Below the pieces are notes generated by a model. That model worked only from the letters and a program-made list of their open reading frames with translations. It had not been told where the DNA came from and made no database searches. 64,000 nucleotides of DNA. Source: Acinetobacter sp. ANC 4558 (GTDB lineage: Bacteria > Pseudomonadota > Gammaproteobacteria > Pseudomonadales > Moraxellaceae). The stretch spans positions 1 to 64,000 of the forward strand of contig NZ_NEGH01000003.1 in the NCBI RefSeq assembly GCF_002135375.1, written 5' to 3'. Below are positions 17,478-25,298 of the stretch, one piece after another. Position 1 is the stretch's first letter, and every line of letters starts with the position of its first letter. Position numbers and translations under genes: made by a program.

Positions 17478-18701
17478 ATGTCTCAAATGACTACGCTTAC
17501 ATTACAGGAACAACAGTTTCTAGAAGCCTTTCAGCAAGCAATTGAAACACAAAGCTTTGATAAAATGATTTTGAGCCAATATGAAGGAGAAATAGATAAA
17601 TTAGAAAAAATGACGTTTAGAGTTATTCAATTGCAAGGTGAACAATATTTAAGTTGTTTGTATAAATACACAACGCAAGATGTAACAAAAAATTATGCCA
17701 TGACAGAATCTTTTAAGATCGTGAGCCAATTCTTAGCGCAGTGCAAGCAGGGAAACCTATTTACGCAAGCACAAGAATTACAATTGAAAAGGAATAAGAA
17801 AAAAGTAATGTTGAAAATGAGCAAAATACAGCAATCAGCTTTACCAAAGAATATAGCGTTAAATGCACATGATCGCACTAAACATCGTTATGTAGATCAA
17901 GAAAGTCATTTTTTACAACTTTTAGGCATTACGGATGCGAAAGTTCAAATTATTCCGAGTATGGCGCGAAAATGGAAACAGATTAATAAATTCATTGAAA
18001 TATTATCGGGTGCCTTAACCCAAATCCAAGCGGAACAGCAAAAATTAAGGATCGTTGATTTTGGTTCTGGTAAAGGTTATCTCACTTTTGCTTTATATGA
18101 TTATATGGCAAAACAGATGAAAGAACCTACAGTGACAGGGGTAGAACTCAATCCAAAAATGGTTGAATTTTGTCAAAATATTGCCCAGCAAGTTGGATTT
18201 AATCAATTGGATTTTTATCAAGGTGATGTCCGAAGTTATCATCCAGAACAATTAGATGTCATGATTGCTTTACATGCATGTGATGTTGCAACAGATTTTG
18301 CGATTCATACGGGAATTCGATTAAATGCACAAATGATCATGTGCGCGCCGTGTTGCCATAAAGAACTTCGTCCACAGTTGAAAGCGCCTACAGTATTACA
18401 ACCAATGTTACAATTTGGGATACATGCAGGACAGCAAGCAGAAATGCTGACAGATACAATTCGTGCCTTATTATTGAAAGCATATGGGTATGAAACAAAA
18501 GTATTTGAGTTTGTTGCATTGGAGCATACCAGTAAAAATAAGATGATTTTGGCAACAAAGCGCAAGGATTTTAAACACGCTGATGAACATGTTTTAGAGC
18601 AAATTCGAACCTTAAAGCACATGTATGGTATTCAAAAGCACTCTTTAGAATTGTTGTTAAATAATCAATGGGATCAACAAGATATTGGTCGTAAATGTTA
18701 A
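17478..18701 (+). CDS. Class I SAM-dependent methyltransferase (Methyltransf_32 type)
   Basis: A 407-residue protein with an N-terminal ~170-residue region of its own and a Rossmann methyltransferase domain after it. The SAM-binding site is IVDFGSGKGYLTFALYDYM near residue 193, followed by VTGVELNPKMVEFC. IALHACDVATDFAI and MCAPCCHKEL are typical of this family, related to eukaryotic METTL25-like proteins. The Cys pair in the APCCH motif is intact. The substrate is unknown; a nucleic acid or translation-related role is often proposed. It lies 12 nt ahead of the GNAT gene, likely co-transcribed. Confidence 0.85.
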   Translation: MSQMTTLTLQEQQFLEAFQQAIETQSFDKMILSQYEGEIDKLEKMTFRVIQLQGEQYLSCLYKYTTQDVTKNYAMTESFKIVSQFLAQCKQGNLFTQAQELQLKRNKKKVMLKMSKIQQSALPKNIALNAHDRTKHRYVDQESHFLQLLGITDAKVQIIPSMARKWKQINKFIEILSGALTQIQAEQQKLRIVDFGSGKGYLTFALYDYMAKQMKEPTVTGVELNPKMVEFCQNIAQQVGFNQLDFYQGDVRSYHPEQLDVMIALHACDVATDFAIHTGIRLNAQMIMCAPCCHKELRPQLKAPTVLQPMLQFGIHAGQQAEMLTDTIRALLLKAYGYETKVFEFVALEHTSKNKMILATKRKDFKHADEHVLEQIRTLKHMYGIQKHSLELLLNNQWDQQDIGRKC

Positions 18702-18713
18702 GCGGGAAAAACT

Positions 18714-19136
18714 GTGACGTTAAAAATAGAGAATGGATCTTGGCAAGATCTTAAAAAATATGCCAAGCCTATTCGAGAAGAAGTTTTTATCCAAGAACAA
18801 AATATTGCTGAAGTGGATGAATGGGATGAACTTGATGAGGTAAGTATACATTTTATTGCTTTTGAAGATGAAAAAGCAGTTGCAACGGCAAGATTATTGT
18901 CAAATAACAGCATTGGTCGAGTTGCTGTACTTGAAATATGTAGAGGAAAAAATATTGGTTTTAGATTGATGGCAGAAATTATTCAGTTTGCAAAAGAAAA
19001 CCAACGTCAGTTTCTACAACTTTCAGCACAAGTTTATGCTGTTTCATTTTATGAAAAGTTAGGCTTTAAAATTGAAGGTTCTGATTATTTAGATTGCGGT
19101 ATACCGCATATTGATATGAAGATGGATCTAAATTAA
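18714..19136 (+). CDS. GNAT-family N-acetyltransferase
   Basis: A 140-residue single-domain acetyltransferase. It has the GNAT order: N-terminal RxxVFxxEQ-like segment (IREEVFIQEQNIAEVDEWD), then ATARLL, the acetyl-CoA pyrophosphate loop region EICRGKNIGFRLMAEII, and the C-terminal VSFYEKLGFKIEGSDYLDCGIPHIDMKM. This pattern (EQ...D, YExxGF, IPHxxM) is common in ElaA/YjcF-like members. The start is GTG at 18714 with a GCGGGA site upstream. Substrate unknown. Confidence 0.85.
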   Translation: MTLKIENGSWQDLKKYAKPIREEVFIQEQNIAEVDEWDELDEVSIHFIAFEDEKAVATARLLSNNSIGRVAVLEICRGKNIGFRLMAEIIQFAKENQRQFLQLSAQVYAVSFYEKLGFKIEGSDYLDCGIPHIDMKMDLN

Positions 19137-19163
19137 AAGATGAGATATTGCATCTCATCTTTT
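19135..19163. terminator. Bidirectional terminator
   Basis: Stem AAAAGATGAGAT / ATCTCATCTTTT with a 5-nt loop, placed at the end of the GNAT gene and before the end of the minus-strand small gene. Confidence 0.85.
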
Positions 19164-19187
19164 CAAGCCTGATTATTAATTAAGAGT

Positions 19188-19475
19188 TTATGTTTTTTGT
19201 TGACCTTTTACATTACTAGATGTTTGAGACTTTTGAATCCCTTTTACATCTTTAGTTGCTTGAGAATGCTGACCTTTGACATCTTTGCCAGCGTGTGACG
19301 TATGTTCAGTTTTTACATCTCTTGATGGTTTTGCTTGGTCTTTATGTTGAACAGCAACAGTCGTTGGTTGACCTGAAGCATGCTGTTTTACATCTGTTGG
19401 TGGATTTGCTAGCACAGCGCCAGCAAACAGAATAGATGTGAGACCTAAAGCTAAACCTGATAATGTTTTTTTCAT
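19188..19475 (-). CDS. Small secreted protein with DVKG repeats
   Basis: A 95-residue protein with a clear Sec signal peptide (MKKTLSGLALGLTSILFAGAVLA) and predicted cleavage after Ala-23. The mature part is hydrophilic, rich in Lys, His, Gln, Ser and Thr, and made of degenerate ~9-12-residue units that start with DVK: DVKQH, DVKTEH, DVKGQH, DVKGIQ, NVKGQQ. It contains no Cys. The mature part is probably disordered and periplasmic or exported. I do not recognise the family. It has its own AAGGAGAG-type site upstream (the plus-strand complement is at 19489-19499). Confidence 0.8.
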   Translation of the reverse strand: MKKTLSGLALGLTSILFAGAVLANPPTDVKQHASGQPTTVAVQHKDQAKPSRDVKTEHTSHAGKDVKGQHSQATKDVKGIQKSQTSSNVKGQQKT

Positions 19476-19615
19476 TTTAATATCTCATAAGGAGAGTTAT
19501 TCTCCACGTTAAACACTACGCTTTATTTGTGGATAGATTGTGGATCGTGCATAAAGATTTATTATTAAAAAAATATAACTATGTAGAAATTGTGAAAACT
19601 AAAAATGATGATTTG

Positions 19616-19665
19616 TTATTTAACATTCTGTTTTTATTACAAAATTAAAACAGAATGTTAAATAA
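19616..19665. repeat. Perfect 19-bp inverted repeat in AT-rich intergenic DNA
   Basis: TTATTTAACATTCTGTTTT at 19616-19634 and its exact complement at 19647-19665, 12-nt spacer. It is between the convergent-facing regions of the small secreted protein promoter and the end of the GntR gene. It lacks a terminal U-run on either strand, so it is not a standard terminator. The rest of 19476-19766 shows no gene. Confidence 0.8.
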
Positions 19666-19766
19666 TCTTGATGACTGTATTTTTATAATTTTTCTATTAT
19701 TTTAGATATTAAAACTAAAATATTTTTTATAGGGAATATAAGCTTGAGAATTTATGGCGCCATTAT

Positions 19767-20492
19767 TTAAATTTTACGAGAAAAAATATTGATCACATTT
19801 TGAATATGCTTTTTCATTGCATTTTTAGCGGCTACAGCATTTTGATTTTGAATGGCAAATAAAATTTCTTGATGTTCAAATTGAGAGCGTAAGGGCATAT
19901 CTTCTGGGGTATAAAGTGTACGCATGCGACTGAAAATATTGGTGTAATGTTGTCCTAATAAATATTTTAGGAAAAAGCCATATGCATTATTTTGGCTTGC
20001 TTCAGCAATTCGAATATGGAAGAGACGATCTCCAATATGATCGGATGATTGATCTAAGTTATCGTTCACATTCATCATGAATGCTTGTTTAATTGATTCT
20101 AGTTGCGCTTCTGTCCTATGTTTTGCTGCCAGTTCAGCAAGATAAGGCTCAATATGTAAACGCGCTTCTAAAACCTCAAAAGGTGTAATGAAATCTTCTT
20201 CTTTTAAATGAGGCAGAAGAAGTGGATGAATATTTTGGTCTAAATCATTTTGAGGTTGAATAATTTGATCAGCTTGTTCTTTAAGAATGTAAACACCACT
20301 ACCTAATTTAACTTCAACCATTCCAAAAATTTCTAAAGCAATGATTGCCTCACGGATTGAAGTACGACTGACCCCAAATTGTTGGGCTAAATCGCGTTCA
20401 GGAGGAAGTTTGGAACCAATTTGATAAATTCCACTTTTAATATCATCTTGAATTTTATTTACAATATTTTGATAAAGACGAGTTTGCTTCAT
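19767..20492 (-). CDS. GntR-family (FadR subfamily) transcriptional regulator of the sugar-acid operon
   Basis: A 241-residue regulator. The N-terminal winged helix (about 1-70) has SGIYQIGSKLPPERDLAQQF and VSRTSIREAIIALE; the C-terminal all-helical FCD domain (about 100-235) carries metal/ligand-binding residues of the type EARLHIEPYLAELAA and FHIRIAEASQNN. I start at the ATG at 20492 (MKQTRLYQ); the longer frame to 20609 adds 39 residues unlike the family and would run through the operators. FadR-group members such as ExuR, UxuR and LgoR sense sugar acids. It is divergent from the operon at 20619. Confidence 0.93.
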   Translation of the reverse strand: MKQTRLYQNIVNKIQDDIKSGIYQIGSKLPPERDLAQQFGVSRTSIREAIIALEIFGMVEVKLGSGVYILKEQADQIIQPQNDLDQNIHPLLLPHLKEEDFITPFEVLEARLHIEPYLAELAAKHRTEAQLESIKQAFMMNVNDNLDQSSDHIGDRLFHIRIAEASQNNAYGFFLKYLLGQHYTNIFSRMRTLYTPEDMPLRSQFEHQEILFAIQNQNAVAAKNAMKKHIQNVINIFSRKI

Positions 20493-20514
20493 AAAATTTA
20501 CTTTTTTAAAAATA

Positions 20515-20580
20515 TTGGTCTTGCCAAAAAAATAAAAATGACATAAATTGGCTAGACCAGTTATTTGGTCTAGCCAATTT
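20515..20580. promoter_or_regulatory. Three copies of a GntR-type operator
   Basis: TTGGTCTTGCCAA at 20515-20527 and two copies of TTGGTCTAGCCAA facing each other (20548-20559 inverted, 20565-20577). The latter two form a perfect 15-bp inverted repeat (20545-20559 / 20566-20580) with a 6-nt spacer. They lie between the GntR gene and the divergent SDR gene, where the regulator would be expected to bind. Confidence 0.8.
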
Positions 20581-20618
20581 GGCTTTAATGTTATTATAAA
20601 GCAAAACAAGGAATAAGT

Positions 20619-21371
20619 ATGAGATTACGAAATAAAACTTGTGTAATCACTGCAGCAGCTCAAGGAATTGGTAGAGCCACAGCATTGGCATTTGCCCAAG
20701 AAGGGGCACATGTTATTGCAACAGATATTAATTTGGAACTTTTGGAACAACTTAAAAATGAAGTCAATCACATCTCGATTGAGCATTTAGATGTCACTGA
20801 CCCACAGCAAATTAATCACTTTGCACAAAAATATCCTTCTACTGATGTTCTTTTTAATTGTGCTGGTTGGGTTCCTGCAGGAACGATTTTGCAATGTGAT
20901 GAAGCGCAATGGAAACGAGCATTTCAACTAAATGTTGATTCTATGTATGACATGATTCGCGCATTTTTACCTGCAATGTTAGCGAATAAAAAAGGTTCAA
21001 TTATTAATATGTCCTCGGCTGCATCAAGTATTAAAGGTGTACCAAATCGTTTTTCTTATAGTGTTACGAAAGCAGCGGTATTAGGAATGACCAAAGCGAT
21101 TGCAGCTGATTATATTACCCAAGGAATCCGCTGTAATGCGATTTGTCCAGGGACAGTTGAATCACCATCATTGCATCAACGAATTGAAATGCAAGCAAAA
21201 GAGCAAAATAAATCGGTAGAAGATGTTTATCAGCAATTTGTTGCTCGCCAACCGATGGGGCGTATTGGTAAAGCTGAGGAAATTGCAGCCCTCGCTTTAT
21301 ATTTGGCGAGTGATGAATCTGCTTTTACCACAGGGACCATCAATATGATTGATGGTGGTTGGTCAAATTAA
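20619..21371 (+). CDS. SDR dehydrogenase, probable 2-keto-3-deoxy-L-fuconate dehydrogenase
   Basis: A 250-residue short-chain dehydrogenase. The cofactor site is TAAAQGIGRATALAFAQEG (about 12-30), with D35 after the second strand (ATDIN) favouring NAD. NCAG, the catalytic Ser (MSSAAS), YSVTKAAV (YxxxK) and CPGTVESP follow. The sequence resembles DHRS6/BDH2-type and 2-keto-3-deoxy-L-fuconate dehydrogenases, and the neighbours (a diketo-acid hydrolase and a fuconate dehydratase-like gene) point to oxidation of 2-keto-3-deoxy-L-fuconate to the 2,4-diketo acid. Substrate is inferred from context. First gene of the operon; AAGGA lies 8 nt before the ATG. Confidence 0.88.
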   Translation: MRLRNKTCVITAAAQGIGRATALAFAQEGAHVIATDINLELLEQLKNEVNHISIEHLDVTDPQQINHFAQKYPSTDVLFNCAGWVPAGTILQCDEAQWKRAFQLNVDSMYDMIRAFLPAMLANKKGSIINMSSAASSIKGVPNRFSYSVTKAAVLGMTKAIAADYITQGIRCNAICPGTVESPSLHQRIEMQAKEQNKSVEDVYQQFVARQPMGRIGKAEEIAALALYLASDESAFTTGTINMIDGGWSN

Positions 21372-21395
21372 TTTTAGATAATTAAGGATAAGACA

Positions 21396-22238
21396 ATGAA
21401 ATTATTACGGTTTGGATTAAAAGGACAAGAAAAGCCAGGTGTTTTAGACTCAGAAGGTAAGATACGTGATTTATCTTCAATCGTTTCAGATATTTGTGGC
21501 GATGTTTTGATTAATGAATTAGACAAAATTCGTGAAACTGATTTATCAACACTGCCTATTGTACAAGATGATGTACGCTTAGGTGCATGTGTAGGTCAAA
21601 TTGGTAAATTTATTTGTATTGGTTTGAACTATTCAGATCATGCAGCTGAAACAGGAGCAGAAGTTCCTGCAGAACCTGTGGTTTTTAATAAATGGACCAG
21701 CGCAGTGGTTGGACCAAATGATAATGTTGAAATTCCTAAAAATTCACAAAAAACAGACTGGGAAGTTGAACTTGGCGTTGTAATTGGAAAAAATGGTCGT
21801 TATATCAGTCAAGAAAATGCAATGGATTATGTTGCTGGTTATTGTGTAATTAATGATGTGTCTGAACGTGCGTTTCAGTTAGAAGGAACTGGAACATGGG
21901 ATAAAGGAAAGGGGTGTGATACTTTTGGTCCAACCGGTCCTTGGCTTGTGACTAAAGACGAAATCGATAATCCACATCAATTATCAATTTGGTTAGAAGT
22001 AGATGGTCATCGTTACCAAAATGGAAATACCAATACCATGATTTTTGATATTCCGACAATTATTAGTTATTTAAGTCAACATATGAGTTTACAAGCGGGT
22101 GATGTCATTTCAACAGGCACACCGCCAGGCGTTGGTCTCGGTCAAAAACCACCCATATATTTAAAAGCGGGTCAGACGATGCGTTTAGGGATTGATGGCT
22201 TAGGTGAACAGCAGCAACGTGTGGTTCATGCAAAATAG
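21396..22238 (+). CDS. FAH-family hydrolase, probable 2,4-diketo-3-deoxy-L-fuconate hydrolase
   Basis: A 280-residue fumarylacetoacetate hydrolase-family enzyme. Conserved features: CIGLNYSDHAAETGAEVP near residue 72, then the metal-binding DWEVELGVVIGK (E-x-E type) near 122, GYCVINDVSERAFQ, and the C-terminal VISTGTPPGVGLGQKPP. In the non-phosphorylated L-fucose route this enzyme splits 2,4-diketo-3-deoxy-L-fuconate into pyruvate and L-lactate. It starts 24 nt after the SDR gene. The FAH family is broad, so the substrate rests on the operon. Confidence 0.88.
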   Translation: MKLLRFGLKGQEKPGVLDSEGKIRDLSSIVSDICGDVLINELDKIRETDLSTLPIVQDDVRLGACVGQIGKFICIGLNYSDHAAETGAEVPAEPVVFNKWTSAVVGPNDNVEIPKNSQKTDWEVELGVVIGKNGRYISQENAMDYVAGYCVINDVSERAFQLEGTGTWDKGKGCDTFGPTGPWLVTKDEIDNPHQLSIWLEVDGHRYQNGNTNTMIFDIPTIISYLSQHMSLQAGDVISTGTPPGVGLGQKPPIYLKAGQTMRLGIDGLGEQQQRVVHAK

Positions 22239-22264
22239 TATTTAAAGCCTAATTTACGCATTAT

Positions 22265-22314
22265 ATTTTCAGGGCATTTTCATTGATGCCTAAGGGTACT
22301 TTTGTCCTGAAAAT
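22265..22314 (+). promoter_or_regulatory. Operon-internal hairpin
   Basis: ATTTTCAGG at 22265-22273 pairs with CCTGAAAAT at 22306-22314, and an inner GGCAT / ATGCC pair lies within. It sits in the 108-nt gap before the dehydratase gene, the only long gap inside the operon. No U-run follows, so RNA processing or mRNA stability is more likely than termination. Confidence 0.45.
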
Positions 22315-22346
22315 CTAAAAAATATAAACAAGGATAGGCACAAAAT

Positions 22347-23627
22347 ATGCTTAAAATTATAGATTTAGAAGTATTAGATATTCGGTTTCCAACCTCACAA
22401 CAATTAGATGGTTCAGATGCAATGAACCCAGATCCTGATTATTCAGCGGCTTATGTTATTTTGAAAACAGAAAATAACCAGCTTTCTGGACATGGATTAA
22501 CGTTTACTATCGGGCGAGGTAATGAAATTTGTTGTGCAGCAATTGAGGCAATGCGTCACTTAGTTGTGGGTTTAGACATTGATGAGGTTAAAAAAGATCC
22601 TGCATATATGTGGCGACATTTGACGTCAGATAGCCAATTACGGTGGATTGGACCAGATAAAGGTGCAATGCATTTAGCCACGGGCGCAGTGGTTAATGCA
22701 ATTTGGGATTTATGGGCAAAAAGTGAAGGAAAACCTGTCTGGAAGCTTGTTGCTGATATGACACCAGAGCAAGTTGTTGGCTGTATTGATTTCAGATATT
22801 TAACAGATTGCATTACACCTGAAGAAGCATTATCACTTTTAAAAGCCAATGCTTTAACGAAATCAGGGCGAGAACAAACCTTACTAAAAGAAGGTTACCC
22901 ATGTTATACCACCTCAGCAGGATGGTTAGGCTATAGTGATGAAAAGCTTGCACGTCTATGTCAAGAAGCGGTTGATGAAGGTTTTAATTACATCAAGTTG
23001 AAAGTTGGGCGTGATGTTGAAGAGGATAAACGTCGTGTCAAAATTGCCAGAGAAATTATTGGTCCAGATCGCCAATTAATGATTGATGCCAATCAGATTT
23101 GGGAAACTGATCAAGCGATTGATTGGGTTAAACAGTTGGCATTTGCAAAACCATGGTTTATTGAAGAACCAACATCACCAGATGATGTTGAAGCACATCG
23201 TAAAATTCGGTTTTCAATTCAACCGATACAAGTGGCAACTGGAGAGATGTGCCAAAACCGTATTATGTTCAAACAATTTATTATGCGTGAAGCGATCGAT
23301 ATTGTTCAGATTGATGCTTGTCGTATGGGCGGTATTAACGAAGTATTAGCGGTATTATTAATGGCTGCGAAATACAAGCTTAAAGTTTGTCCACATGCGG
23401 GCGGTGTTGGGTTATGTGAATATGTACAGCACTTATCTATGATTGATTATTTATGGTTCTCTGCATCGAAAGAAGGTCGTGTGACTGAATATGTTGATCA
23501 TTTACATGAGCATTTTATTGAGCCATGTTTAATTGAAAATGCGGCATATATGCCACCTCAACAGCCCGGTTTTTCAATCGAAATGAAAGCATCTTCAATT
23601 CAAAAATATTTATTTCATAGCAAATAA
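22347..23627 (+). CDS. Enolase-superfamily dehydratase, probable L-fuconate dehydratase
   Basis: A 426-residue protein of the mandelate racemase group. The N-terminal capping domain includes VLDIRFPTS, SDAMNPDPDYSAAYVIL and GHGLTFTIGRG. In the barrel, FNYIKLKVGRD (KxK motif, near residue 215), the metal ligands in MIDANQIWE (D), FIEEPTSPDD (E) and VATGEMCQN (E), and the His in CPHAGGVGL near 350 can be seen. These match L-fuconate dehydratase (EC 4.2.1.68), which turns L-fuconate into 2-keto-3-deoxy-L-fuconate. Third gene of the operon. D-arabinonate or a similar acid cannot be excluded. Confidence 0.92.
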   Translation: MLKIIDLEVLDIRFPTSQQLDGSDAMNPDPDYSAAYVILKTENNQLSGHGLTFTIGRGNEICCAAIEAMRHLVVGLDIDEVKKDPAYMWRHLTSDSQLRWIGPDKGAMHLATGAVVNAIWDLWAKSEGKPVWKLVADMTPEQVVGCIDFRYLTDCITPEEALSLLKANALTKSGREQTLLKEGYPCYTTSAGWLGYSDEKLARLCQEAVDEGFNYIKLKVGRDVEEDKRRVKIAREIIGPDRQLMIDANQIWETDQAIDWVKQLAFAKPWFIEEPTSPDDVEAHRKIRFSIQPIQVATGEMCQNRIMFKQFIMREAIDIVQIDACRMGGINEVLAVLLMAAKYKLKVCPHAGGVGLCEYVQHLSMIDYLWFSASKEGRVTEYVDHLHEHFIEPCLIENAAYMPPQQPGFSIEMKASSIQKYLFHSK

Positions 23628-23688
23628 GAAACGCAGTTTAAATCGAATGAAATAGATTTAAAACGGTTCATATCAAAGGATGATTGAT

Positions 23689-25026
23689 ATGCAGAAAGTG
23701 AAGGAAATTATGCCTGTAGGGCACATAGAGTTATCTCAATTAATTCGTAAAGTAAAGATACGTATATTGCCGCTGATTGTTCTCATGTTTGCTTTGGCCA
23801 TGTTGGATCGATCGAATGTGGGTTTTGTAAAGCATTACATTGAAGTCGATGCAGGAATTAGCGCATCTGCCTATGCATTGGGCGCTGGCATATTTTTTAT
23901 TGGATATGCTTTATTTGAAATTCCCAGCAATATGATTTTACATAAAGTAGGAGCACGTGTTTGGTTAAGTCGAATTATGATTACATGGGGCGTTGTTTCC
24001 ATTGCCATGATTTTTGTACGAGATTCAACGAGCTTCTATATTTTAAGATTTCTATTGGGTGTTGCTGAGGCAGGTTTTTCTCCTGGAGTGATTTTATTCT
24101 TAACCTACTGGTTCCCAAAAACCTTTAGAGGTCAGGCTTATGGGTGGTATTATTTAGGTGTTCCAATCGCCCTCATGTTAGGCGGACCATTTTCAGGCTG
24201 GCTGTTAGAGTCAACTTATACCTTTGGTTTTAGAAATTGGCAATGGATGTTTATTGTTCAAGGTGGTTTGACTGTTATTGTGGGAATCATTGCATTTTTT
24301 ATGTTAGTGAGTAAACCTGATGAAGCAAAATGGCTAACCCCAAAAGAAAAGGAAATATTAAATAAAGCACTGGTTGAAGATAGACCGCAGTCTGCATATG
24401 CAGAAGAGAGTAAAACGCAAAAGGTTTTTACAGATTGGATGGTTTGGCGCTTTGTTTTTATTTATTTCACCATTCAATTAAGTGTATATGGCGTTCTGTT
24501 CTTTTTACCGACAAAGCTTGCAGAATTACTCAATACACAAGTGGGTATTGAAGTTGGATTTTATAGTGCAATTCCGTGGGTTTTCACATTAATTCTATTG
24601 CCGATTATTACTCGATTTGCAGATAAAAAACAGAATTGGAATCATATGGCGGTTTTAATGCTGTCTTGTGCTGTGATTGGAATTGCGCTTTCAACGCAGA
24701 TGACACAGATTTTTGCTTTTATTTTAACAATTAGTCTTGCTGTAGTTGGTTTTATTGTGGTGCAACCTTTATTTTGGAACTTGCCGACACAATACTTATC
24801 AGGTCGTGCAGCAGCAATTGGAACAGCTTTGATTGGCTCCATGGGAAATCTAGGTGGTTTTGTTGCACCAAATTTAAAAAACTGGATGGATCAAGCGTGG
24901 CATAACGATATGGCTGGATTGATTACTTTAGCTATGGTGGGATTGATTGGCGTTATTTTACTTTATAAATTAAATCGTAAGCATCGAAATGAAAAGCAAA
25001 GCTTAGTCATAAAAGTTTTAAAATAA
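23689..25026 (+). CDS. MFS transporter, anion:cation symporter (ACS) family, for the sugar acid
   Basis: A 445-residue protein with 12 predicted helices. It has the ACS-type signature LDRSNVGFVKHYIEVD in helix 1 and GVAEAGFSPGVILFLTYWFP in helix 4. ACS members (RhmT, ExuT, GudP and others) import sugar acids and related anions with protons, which fits the adjacent fuconate genes. I start at the ATG at 23689 (MQKVKEI) because AAAGGA lies 8 nt before it; an ATG at 23680 overlaps that site. Last gene of the operon, followed by a terminator. Confidence 0.92.
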   Translation: MQKVKEIMPVGHIELSQLIRKVKIRILPLIVLMFALAMLDRSNVGFVKHYIEVDAGISASAYALGAGIFFIGYALFEIPSNMILHKVGARVWLSRIMITWGVVSIAMIFVRDSTSFYILRFLLGVAEAGFSPGVILFLTYWFPKTFRGQAYGWYYLGVPIALMLGGPFSGWLLESTYTFGFRNWQWMFIVQGGLTVIVGIIAFFMLVSKPDEAKWLTPKEKEILNKALVEDRPQSAYAEESKTQKVFTDWMVWRFVFIYFTIQLSVYGVLFFLPTKLAELLNTQVGIEVGFYSAIPWVFTLILLPIITRFADKKQNWNHMAVLMLSCAVIGIALSTQMTQIFAFILTISLAVVGFIVVQPLFWNLPTQYLSGRAAAIGTALIGSMGNLGGFVAPNLKNWMDQAWHNDMAGLITLAMVGLIGVILLYKLNRKHRNEKQSLVIKVLK

Positions 25027-25056
25027 ACAATAATTTGATAGCGTTAAATATAAAGT

Positions 25057-25094
25057 AATAATGAGAGGACTTGTATCGCCCTCTCATTATTTTG
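25057..25094 (+). terminator. Terminator of the sugar-acid operon
   Basis: Stem AATAATGAGAGG / CCTCTCATTATT, 12 bp, then TTT. The remaining ~200 nt up to 25298 are AT-rich with no gene seen. Confidence 0.75.
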
Positions 25095-25298
25095 ACAGAA
25101 AAAAGCTGTCTTATTTTTTCAATTAAATGTTAAATTTGGATATATAAACTTACAAAACTGAATAACTAGCATAAATTAAATAGATCAATAGGAACAAGTT
25201 GAATAAATTGAGAAGATAAATGAAAAAAGAAGGATTATTTTTTAATTAAGATTAAAACTGAAGAATAACTTATAACATAATTTTTGGAGGTGGAATCA

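Noticed and set aside
17693..18622. Minus-strand frames inside the methyltransferase gene
   Set aside because: Cys/Phe-rich shadow frames of a well-supported gene.
20493..20609. 39-residue N-terminal extension of the GntR regulator
   Set aside because: The extension runs through the operator repeats and has no family match; the ATG at 20492 fits the family.
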